DNA from: Entoloma clypeatum
Taxonomy: Eukaryota > Basidiomycota > Agaricomycetes > Agaricales > Entolomataceae
Direction: 5' to 3'
Length of the DNA stretch: 64,000 nucleotides
NCBI GenBank assembly: GCA_963565915.1
Contig: OY751485.1
Coordinates: 2,542,001-2,606,000, forward strand
Below the pieces are notes generated by a model. It saw only the letters and a program-made list of their open reading frames with translations, was not told where the DNA came from and did not search any database. The position numbers and the translations under genes were made by a program. This document shows positions 56,901 to 64,000 of the stretch, one piece after another; the stretch's first letter is position 1, and each line of letters begins with the position of its first letter.

Positions 56901-58017
56901 TCGGGGCGTCGAGACGGGGTTGAAGATCATGAACCGTTCGTATCCGTCTGAATCCCGATGCTCGCCGTCTCGGCGGGGGTGGATCCACGATCATTGCTTG
57001 TTCCTGCGAATAGTATTGCGACGCAGGGCTCTGGGCCTGCATATAAGACAATGGAGTAGAGGGGTTTGAAGAGTTTTGCCGGATGGTGGCGTGTGGAGTA
57101 AGGTGAGCTTGAATCTGTGTGGGAGGATGTGGACTAGATGTCTCCATGGCATAGGACGCCGGGTATGATCCAGTAGAACTCAAAGCGGCGGTTTGAGGCG
57201 CGTATGGTGGCGGTGTCATGGAGTCCGATGGTTTGACTTGGGAATTATTACGATTGTGTGAGTGATATGGAGGATGAGCACGTTGATCAGTAGTCGTGCC
57301 ATAAGAGTAAGGAGCTGTTGTTGGCGAATACTGAGATTGTTGCGAATATGAATCCAGGCCTGCACCTGCGGTCGGCGGACCACGGAGGGGAGAGCGGCCA
57401 GGACGAGCAGAAGAGCCTGGGTCGTGGATTTGTGGGACCCTCTTCGAGGTCTGCGTGCCTGAACCGTTGTAATACATATCAGAGAATGAATCGGAGGGCG
57501 ATGATGCTGGATTGACGAGAGAGCTGGGTCCAGTGAGTGATTGTTGTTGATACGGGGCACTAGGTGGATAAAACGACGTCTGGAGAAGCTGACCGGATTG
57601 CCTCGATTGAGGGTCGATGTTAAATGCACCTTCCAAATCCTCAGGTTGATGGTGCCGCCGTGCACGAGATGAAGTGGTATTGCCAGGATGGCTACCGGTC
57701 AAGGACGCACTGCGTGTCAATTGGTTATGTCCCGATGATAAGTATGGGGATGCGAGGGGTGGTTGCTGATCGTCGATGAGTTGGGAGATTCGATGCCTTG
57801 CAGAACTGGTTGGAGTATGGTGAATTTGCTGCAAGCGCTGCGGAGACGCCCCCGAGTTGGCTTGGGGGGGTGGGGGCGGTGGACCAGGATAATGATATGC
57901 CGCCTGGGCACCATGGGCAGCCTGGGCCGACGACGAGAGTGGGTCGACGTGGGTCTGCCAACGGGGGAGATCGAAGCTTTGGTTGGTGTCAGGCATGTAT
58001 AGGTCAGCTTCGGACAT
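53930..58017 (-). CDS. YAK1: Dual-specificity protein kinase YAK1 (DYRK family)
   Basis: YAK1 is a DYRK-family kinase that restrains growth downstream of PKA/TOR signals. It starts [17 protein letters not shown]. About 380 residues of Gln/Ser/Pro/Tyr-rich disordered sequence follow. The DYRK-homology box reads [18 protein letters not shown] and [18 protein letters not shown]. In the kinase domain the Gly loop is [12 protein letters not shown], the catalytic Lys is in AVKVVKNK, the catalytic loop is [12 protein letters not shown], and DFG appears as [10 protein letters not shown]. The activation loop [17 protein letters not shown] has the Y-x-Y pair autophosphorylated in DYRKs. CMGC landmarks include [19 protein letters not shown] and [15 protein letters not shown]. 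The ~400-residue C-terminal tail is Gln-rich (encoded at about 54970-55025) and ends MDSWTR. Confidence 0.93.
54970..55025 (-). repeat. Trinucleotide tract encoding poly-Gln in YAK1
   Basis: An interrupted CAG/CAA repeat (seen as CTG/TTG on plus) encodes about 18 residues: a Gln run split by one Arg. Such tracts vary in length between strains and often lie in disordered regulatory tails. Confidence 0.85.
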
Positions 58018-58177
58018 GTCCTCGAGTGCTGTTTATGTCTAAGCTCAACCACCTGTGGGCCTTCTGTCGACGGTATCGTCGGGGGTGTTGACGGTGGAGG
58101 TGGTGAGCAACGGCGAAGATTGTCCCGTGTTGGTTCGTAATTATTTCACAAGTCACCCGAACGTTTTCTATTTTCTA

Positions 58178-58679
58178 TTACTGCTCCTCCATGCCAACTA
58201 ACGTGGCCACTATTCCCTTTTCTGCCTCAAGTAGCAACCTCGGCCCCTGCCCGAACGATGCTGGGAGATCCACCGACAGGAATACTTGTTTTTTGAACCG
58301 TCGTGCTGTTGTGAGTACCCGTCTCTCAATCCTACTATCACGCTTGTCACAAAAGCTTACCTAAACGCTGTGCCATCGATAGCGCAACATCTGAGCTCGA
58401 TGATCGATATAAGGAGGTGGCAGGAGCCGTAGTCCCAGTCTTGGATAGAAAATAGTACCTGCAGCTCGTTATGTAGACATTATGACTGACCATTTTGGGG
58501 GGCATCGCACACGCCCAATCTTTGCACAGGGCACCCTGCGATGGTGTCTTCTCTACATCATCAGATGTCGTGCCGACCCATAACATGTACGAGTCGATGA
58601 GTCGAGTTACTTGCAAGACCAGCGCGGGAAGCGTAGGATCAACAGGTTCCAAGTATCTCGTGTCAAAGGATATTCCCAT
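58178..58679 (-). CDS. PSMG4: Proteasome assembly chaperone 4 (PSMG4/PAC4)
   Basis: PSMG4 with PSMG3 helps assemble the 20S proteasome alpha ring. The start at 58679 gives MGISFDTRYLEPVDPTLPAL. The core reads VLQVTRLIDSYMLWVGTT; the animal equivalent is HVMRLTDSLFLWVGAT. It then reads DWACAMPPK, an intron at about 58438-58497, then TTAPATSLYRSSSSDVALSMAQRL. A last intron (about 58308-58365, GTAAGC...CAACAG) brings in ARRFKKQVFLSVDLPASFGQG, RLLLEAEKGIVATL and a final GMEEQ. The stop is at 58178-58180. Length (about 130 residues) fits the family. It lies 161 bp downstream of the YAK1 start, in tandem, and is divergent from the GRF gene. Confidence 0.82.
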
Positions 58680-58870
58680 TCTGACTGATGAATGGAATGA
58701 ATGGGGTTTGAGATGTGCGTTGTGAGTCTGTTCCACGTCTGAGCGCAAGATTCCGGAACATCCTTGACATCGTACCCTTGTATGAACGACTATGACAGCA
58801 ATTTTTCCTTGCGCGATCTCTCGGTATACAATTGTTTGGTTGCGCAGTACAACCTTTAGATTGAACCGCA
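58680..58870. other. 191-bp divergent gap between PSMG4 and the GRF zinc-finger gene
   Basis: An open frame on minus continues through this gap to 58889 but has no resemblance to PSMG4 N-termini, so I take it as 5' untranslated or promoter sequence. No TATA-like box stands out. Confidence 0.4.
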
Positions 58871-59994
58871 ATGCCGCAGATACCTCCAATGGACGCCGAC
58901 GGTGTCGTCAGATGCTACACACACGCATTGATCGCCGCACGCCGGACGTCTCGCACCGCTGGCAACCCAAACCGGTTCGTGTTGAGTGTCTGATATCATA
59001 GTCTCAAGTTCAACGTTCAGCGCAGGGACTTCTATTGTTGTCCAAAGAAAATGGATGACCCGGATCGCTGCGCATTCTTCTGTGGGATTGATGTTATGTT
59101 CGCGGGATAGCCTGTTTAACGCTCATCGTATAGGCTGGGCCGACGACCCAATGTTCAAAGACCGGCAGCCAAGAGCCTCTGATACTCCAACCACACCCAA
59201 GAAGAGGAGTCACCACGAGGCCCCTCTTTCACCTGGATTAACACCCTCACAGAAAAGGGTGAAGATGATGCGAGATGTTTTATCACCGCCACCCCCGTCA
59301 GCTCCGTCCCCTTCCCCTTCACGAGGGTCTCAGAAGCGGCTGCACGATATTCAGCTCGGCCTCTGTGTCACAAAACCTGATACACAAGACTCACCCTCCC
59401 AAGCAATAAACCCAACATTCAAGACGAACAAGCTTCCCCAAGTTAAAAGTAATGCCGCAGGTGGCGAAGACAAAGATCTGTGGGCACTGGTGACTCCACC
59501 GAGCACTTTCGAAGAATTGGACTGTACAGTGGACGACTCAGGTCGGCAAACTGAAAAGGAACCAGGGCCATCATCTTGGTGTTCAAATGATCCTGTAGGC
59601 CGATTACACATGCGGCTTTTGTCAGGTCTCATCCCTTGTATACAGGATAATCCGTTTGATACCCCTCACACAACCCAAGCCACATACGACACCTCAATCC
59701 CCCATCCTACAACTCCTCCGAGCCCTCTCACACCCCTTTCTGCTGATACAATTTCGACAATCATTCGTGGCTTGAGTGGTGTTCCTGATTATGTCCGGAA
59801 ACTCGAAAGGAAGACGATTGCGGCCGAGAAAAGCAGTGAGACCAAAGCTCGGAAGATTGCTCAACTAGAAAAAGAAATAGCAAGGTTCGTTCTCAGTATA
59901 CATTGATCCCAAACATCGTTCATCTGTTCAAAGTCTCCAAGCCATAAATGCAGCACTACGTCGATCCATTGATAAACTGATAGCGAGCAGTTGA
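58871..59994 (+). CDS. GRF-type zinc-finger protein, unknown function
   Basis: The start at 58871 gives MPQIPPMDADGVVRCYTHAL. Removing an intron at about 58977-59028 joins RTSRTAGNPNR to DFYCCPKKMDDPDRCAFF. A second intron (about 59080-59139) joins CWADDPMFKDRQ. The result is a GRF zinc finger, with ligands expected at C-x2-H, then C in FYCC and C in RCAFF, followed by the usual W-x-D. GRF fingers bind single-stranded nucleic acid in APE2, TOP3A and NEIL3. The rest is a Pro/Thr-rich region with PLSPGLTPSQKRVKMMRD and a C-terminal coiled coil (SSETKARKIAQLEKEIARS) ending LIASS after a last intron. No enzyme domain is present, so it is a stand-alone GRF protein. Confidence 0.8.
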
Positions 59995-60657
59995 ATCTCG
60001 ACCGACAACCGCCCGAATGTCACTTGCCTGTGATTGGCACCTTTTTTGCAGGTGCTGGTCAAACGTCCGCAGATCTAAGGTCCTTTAGGTTTCAAACCTA
60101 TACCCAAATCATGTCGAATGATGGAAGGGTGTCAGCGCCTCCGACTTCATATGACGGGTTTTGAGTCAAACCAGAGGATTTCTGCTTGATGGCTACATGA
60201 ACGCAAGAGTGAGGCCGATTTTCAGCGTCTAGGGAAGAAGATTGTGGAACGAAACACCCAACAACTTCACAGAGAGATCTCCTTGTATGGAATCCGTCTG
60301 TCATTGACACGCGACCGACAACGACGCAGAACCCATGATGTAAATAGTAATACTTACAGATTTCGGTCATTACTTAGTGGCACCCGGCAAGGGGCTTGAG
60401 ATAGACATGTGAGATGGGTTTTCCATTACCTTTTGCCCAATGCATCCCAATCAAAATATTATTTGGTCGAACCTGGGCCTATGCAAAGGTGAAGATCCTG
60501 ACGGAGAATAGGTCCTTGAGCGCTGTCCAACATAGTTTGCATCAGTGATCACATTCCACCTTCCAGACTCTTCCGCAAGCGTGCCAGCACAATCGGTAGG
60601 GTCATCCAAATGTACACGTGGTACACGGGGGGTTGGCACTCTGAGAGGACCACCATC
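59995..60657. other. Intergenic 663 bp, no supported gene
   Basis: This gap lies between two convergent gene ends. Open stretches on minus (60098-60370, 60451-60639) have no recognisable domain. A GTACACGTGGTAC element (CACGTG 60615-60620) lies here, near the 3' end of the following minus-strand gene. Confidence 0.5.
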
Positions 60658-62325
60658 CTAGCAAAACAGTCTCCTCCACCATAAAATGAACCGAGACCAC
60701 CACCCTCCTTTCCATCCATCAGTTCGTTGTTTCGAGCTAACCCACAATGACCCTGTTCCGAAGTTTATCCGCTTCCCTTCCTCCCCTTCGTGCCCTTCCT
60801 CTATGTCGGCTTGCCGCGCGACTGATATCGGAAACCGTGGTAGTGGACGCCTGGAAATGAATGCTGGAAAAACCTTGAGGAGTTCGAGGAGCTCTGTATT
60901 GGTAAGGTCAGGAGACGTCCATATCCGTAAATGCTCATCCGATTCATCGAAGCCAGAGTGATGCCCGTGAAGATCCTCTTCAGGCGTGGAAGTGCCAATC
61001 ATGGTAGAGGTCTTGCCTGAAGCTGGAGATACAGTGAATGCAGCAGAGCGCAAAAGGGCAGGAGCGTCCAGAAATGGATTGCTCGGCGCGCGCCCACGTT
61101 TCGGTTGGATGATTACACCAGCTGAGTCAGGCTTCTGATTATATGGCAGTGGTTGAGACTTTGAGCGTAAGTGCGCAATAGACGTGTGTGGATCATGACT
61201 ATCTGGAGCTGAGCTCTTGGACGAAAAAGCTTCTTCAAAGGCAAGGACCTGTAGCGACATGGCATGTCAGTGGTCACGATATCATATTCGAAGGAACAAG
61301 CAAAGCTAACCCCTTTCAAGATGTCAATCGCTTCCAACATGAAATCCTTTCCTCTGCGCGCACAGTAAATCGGTGAGGAGGTACGGTACCTAGTCAATTC
61401 TTGACTCACGCTGCCTCTTTGAACACAGCATCATCAAATTCCCACTCAATTCGATACCCACCTGAACCGCCCAGCTCTTCCGGAATCACTTGAAGACGGA
61501 GGACAGCCCAAAAGCTGGAGTATGCTTAGGAATCATGATTCCGTATCGGAAGAACACTGAACGTACGCCTCAAAAAAAGGTATTGTTCCAGGCATACCCA
61601 TGGTGCACCAACTTCGAACAAATCGTCCCACGCGTTCGTAGCGCTCTGGAGCGAAACTTTTTCCATCAAGAGAATAGTTCGGTGGTGAGCAGTACATACC
61701 TTTACGCGCGAGATTGCCTTGTGGATCTGCTCTTGAATGGGGCATCAAGGAGCCGCCAGGTTGTGTTGCGGCGAGATGCGCTTGACATTCCGCATTTCTC
61801 CTTACGTTCACAGAACGGTGATATGCTGAACGTATGGAAGCTTGCAAGCGAGAGAACGGAGCTCGCTGGGAAGGGAGGAGCGTAGCCAACGTTTGTGTCA
61901 TGATGCGACCAGACTCTTCATTCTGGGAAAAGTACCTAAAAGATCATAATGAAGAAGTTTGAGATTGGAAACCCCGTCCCCCAGACTCACCAGGACCGAC
62001 AGTGATCTGCGAATGTCTCGAGTTCGTTGGGGGCGACTCCCGAGGGTGTTGTAGATCGATTTCGGGCATATGGTGGAGGGGTTGAGGCGCCAGGTTTTAG
62101 ACGACTGTGAAAGGAAGGAGAGGTTGGGGAAACGCGAAGGCCCTTCGATCGTGGGCTGGTAGGAGGGGTCATTGAAGTAGGGGAAGGAAGATCATAAAGG
62201 AGAGTAGGAGAGGCTTGCTGTGAATCAAGCGGCACAGAGCTCGATTTGAATGAAGGCTGTTCAAAACGAAGGGGCGCAGGTGGGGGCCGTGGTCGAGAGG
62301 TCTGAAGGCGATAAGACCCCGACAT
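60658..62325 (-). CDS. Uncharacterised basidiomycete protein with Trp-rich C-terminus
   Basis: I do not recognise a characterised family, but these blocks recur in Agaricomycete hypothetical proteins. It starts MSGSYRLQTSRPRPPPAP and has a Pro/Ser-rich region (SPTSMTPPTSPRSKG). A conserved helical domain follows: MTQTLATLLPSQRAPFSRLQ, ASIRSAYHRSVNVRRN, AHLAATQPGGSLMPHSRADP, ERYERVGRFVRSWCTMGMP. Then FWAVLRLQVIPEELGGSGGY and RIEWEFDDAVFKEAAGKDFM lead to LEAIDILKGVLAFEEAF across introns at about 61366-61410 and 61252-61312. The C-terminal third is polar and ends WWSRFILWWRRLFC, a Trp/Arg amphipathic segment that might associate with membranes. The alternative ATG at 62403 gives no family-like sequence. 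Confidence 0.75.
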
Positions 62326-63607
62326 GAGTGGAGAAGAAACGAGGATAGAATACACTAAGAACAGTTGAGATGATGTATGGTCAGTTGATTTTCGGCAGGA
62401 CAATGGTAAAGACCGCGTCGAGGATGGCAGCGAGCAAAGGTCAGACTTGGGTCACACCATTGACGCTTGCACGCCACCACGTGGGCGCAAGCTGATATAT
62501 AGTACTGAAACTGAGCATGGAGTAATCGTCTAATACTATCTCCAATTTTGCGCTCGAGCGTCTACCAGAGTACCATATCGACTCGGGAGGGTCTGCTTCC
62601 AATGTGTGTTCCCGTCAAGAAATGCCGTCGATATGACTTGACGTCCTGGTTATTGAAGCTACATACTATATGAGCTGAACATGAACGTTGAACCCTTGAA
62701 TCCCTTGGAATAATCAGAACAAAGAATATGAACCGGTTCCTGAAGACTTGGGTGAATGAAACATGGACATCGAAATTCAAGGGAGCAACGAATTACCACC
62801 ATGTGGAAGGAGGTCCCAATGCCGTCATGATGTACTCGGTGAAGTCCGTCACGGATTGAATTCAGCTTGGGAAAACCCTGCCAGGCCAATGGTATTGGGA
62901 CTATGCATAGGGATAAGGCTTGTCCCACGAGGATTTGCGTGGTATGTATAGCACAGGACTTCCAAACGGTCTTTTCTGGCCAAGAGCATGGGTCATCAGA
63001 TCAGTCAACACAAGTCAACAGAAACGCAGAGAAGTCAGTCCGATTGAGAAGCTTCAAAAACTTCCGACAAGGGAAGGGACATGGGCAAGCGAGCGAGCGA
63101 GCGGGTTGAAGAACCCGTTATTCTTGACAGATGTTGATGAGAATGTAGTGAAGCGGAACATATAGAGTATGGCCAGACAAAGTGAAAAAACTCTGCAATT
63201 GCAGAAAATCTGATTCAGGCACATAGTAAATATGTAAGAAAAACCGTTGAATCCTACTTACTTGGTGCCAGATGGTGTGAAAGAAGGCCGCGATTTCTAT
63301 AATAATAATAATAATGATAGTAAGTTGTGTGTAAGTTACTTGCCTTCCGAACCTCGCGCGCGAGGATATTTCGCAGTAGAAACCCGCGATGGGCCGTGTT
63401 ACGGAGGGGGTGGACGGCCCAATGCTGAGCGTTCTGATTGCTAGCTATTGACACCGATTGCACCAGTCACATATACACAGGGGCAGTCACCGTGACAGGT
63501 CACTTCGCGCCTCATCCACTACCAAGTACAAGTTACTTCCTCCCTCGTCCGACCCCGCTGGAACTCAATCTTCCAGATTCCAGACGGCCAGTCGTCGGGA
63601 CGGCAAG
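62326..63607. other. Intergenic 1.28 kb, no supported gene
   Basis: This is the largest gap and the likely divergent control region of the two flanking genes. It has a CACGTG E-box (62478-62483) 153 bp before the minus-strand gene, a GCGA tetranucleotide run (about 63089-63102) and an ATA/AAT trinucleotide run (about 63298-63315). Open frames on plus (62763-62951, 62867-63165) have no domain or convincing splice chain. Confidence 0.5.
63298..63315. repeat. ATA/AAT trinucleotide microsatellite
   Basis: About six copies of a trinucleotide (ATA register) interrupt the intergenic region some 290 bp before the last gene. Confidence 0.8.
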
Positions 63608-64000
63608 ATGTCGCTCGACTTCTCTACCAGCTCGCATCAGAGCCTTTACTCCCAGTCTGACATCGACTCTCCTTACCATCTCCCCCCCACTGAATCGAAT
63701 TCTGAGGGGATCGATACTCCTGACCACCCGAATTACGATATCTTTCCTGGGTCCTCTTCCAGCTCTTTCTCCTCCAGCCGTTATCGTACAAACGCGTCGT
63801 CGTCATCTTCTCTAGGTCCCAACTATGGTTTGCCTTCTGATGGGCTCTACTCTCATCCGCCGTACGGTGACTCCGTGCCATCCTTTGGCCCTTCCAACGG
63901 TAATCCATATGATATGATCAGCAGTCTTCCTTCATCTTATGGCAGTGGCAAAGCATCTCCCCTGACCCCCAGTGATCCAGCTGGTGGCCTTCACCACCTA
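63608..64000 (+). CDS. N-terminal part of a Ser/Pro/Tyr-rich protein, runs off the right edge
   Basis: The start at 63608 gives MSLDFSTSSHQSLYSQSD. The 131 codons that fit in the window stay open to the edge with no intron. They are rich in Ser, Pro, Gly, Tyr and Asn (SPYHLPPTESNSEG, FPGSSSSSFSSSRYRTNASS, LPSSYGSGKASPLTPSD). This looks like the disordered N-terminus of a transcriptional regulator. I recall similar N-termini in Agaricomycetes but cannot name the family. The DNA-binding or other folded domain, if any, lies beyond the window. Several TP/SP sites could be kinase targets. Confidence 0.7.
   Translation, partial: MSLDFSTSSHQSLYSQSDIDSPYHLPPTESNSEGIDTPDHPNYDIFPGSSSSSFSSSRYRTNASSSSSLGPNYGLPSDGLYSHPPYGDSVPSFGPSNGNPYDMISSLPSSYGSGKASPLTPSDPAGGLHHL

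Noticed and set aside
62763..63165. Possible gene in the large right-hand gap
   Set aside because: Short overlapping frames, no motif, and simple repeats nearby.

Overview
This window is nuclear DNA of a filamentous basidiomycete, most likely an Agaricomycete. The genes are broken by many introns of about 45-60 nt with GT...AG ends. Intergenic gaps are often under 150 bp. Nearly every gene on both strands can be tied to a conserved eukaryotic family, and three proteins have the look of Agaricomycete-restricted families. I see no transposon, CRISPR array, rRNA or tRNA gene. I recognise 29 protein-coding loci; the first is cut by the left edge and the last by the right edge.

Layout. 1-6 kb: end of an uncharacterised secreted or membrane-type protein, ATP sulfurylase and mitochondrial 2-methylcitrate dehydratase, all on plus. 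6-11 kb: an uncharacterised basidiomycete protein and RNase H2 subunit B on minus, the latter divergent from a SNAPC3-like factor. 11-17 kb: COG7, SLU7 and a small membrane/coiled-coil protein in tight tandem. 17-25 kb: a CHD1 remodeller (minus), divergent from TFIIH subunit Tfb4. 25-28 kb: taspase-1 and methylthioribose-1-phosphate isomerase (minus). 28-36.5 kb: an HSL-type hydrolase, a C2H2 protein, PEX5, CDC26 (minus) and a PRA1/Yip3 protein. 36.8-42.6 kb: an ERT1/AcuK-type Zn2Cys6 regulator divergent from an MTQ1/HemK methyltransferase, then a single-gene fusion of allantoicase and ureidoglycolate lyase. 42.7-53.7 kb: the Bre1 E3 ligase, mitochondrial ribosomal protein uS9m divergent from Golgi CASP/Coy1, and TFIIH Tfb1 divergent from a PHOSPHO1-like phosphatase. 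53.9-62.3 kb: YAK1 kinase, proteasome chaperone PSMG4, a GRF zinc-finger protein and an uncharacterised protein. The right end holds the start of a Ser/Pro-rich protein.

The genes do not form one pathway, but several share a process. Transcription, chromatin and RNA processing: SNAPC3, CHD1, Tfb4, Tfb1, Bre1, SLU7. Golgi traffic: COG7, CASP/Coy1, PRA1. Sulfur and methionine: ATP sulfurylase, MRI1. Nitrogen and carbon use: the allantoicase fusion, methylcitrate dehydratase, ERT1. Divergent pairs share promoters of 58-130 bp, several with palindromic elements (CACGTG, paired GATA, a bZIP-like palindrome).

The points most worth a second look are the allantoicase-ureidoglycolate lyase fusion, a Bre1 RING finger whose first two cysteines are one residue too close, a near-consensus CYS3-type element before ATP sulfurylase, a shared 10-bp CACGTG-core element in unrelated promoters, and three conserved proteins of unknown function. 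I found no clear sign of a wholly new multi-gene system. Intron boundaries were placed by eye and should be taken as approximate unless a junction is spelled out.
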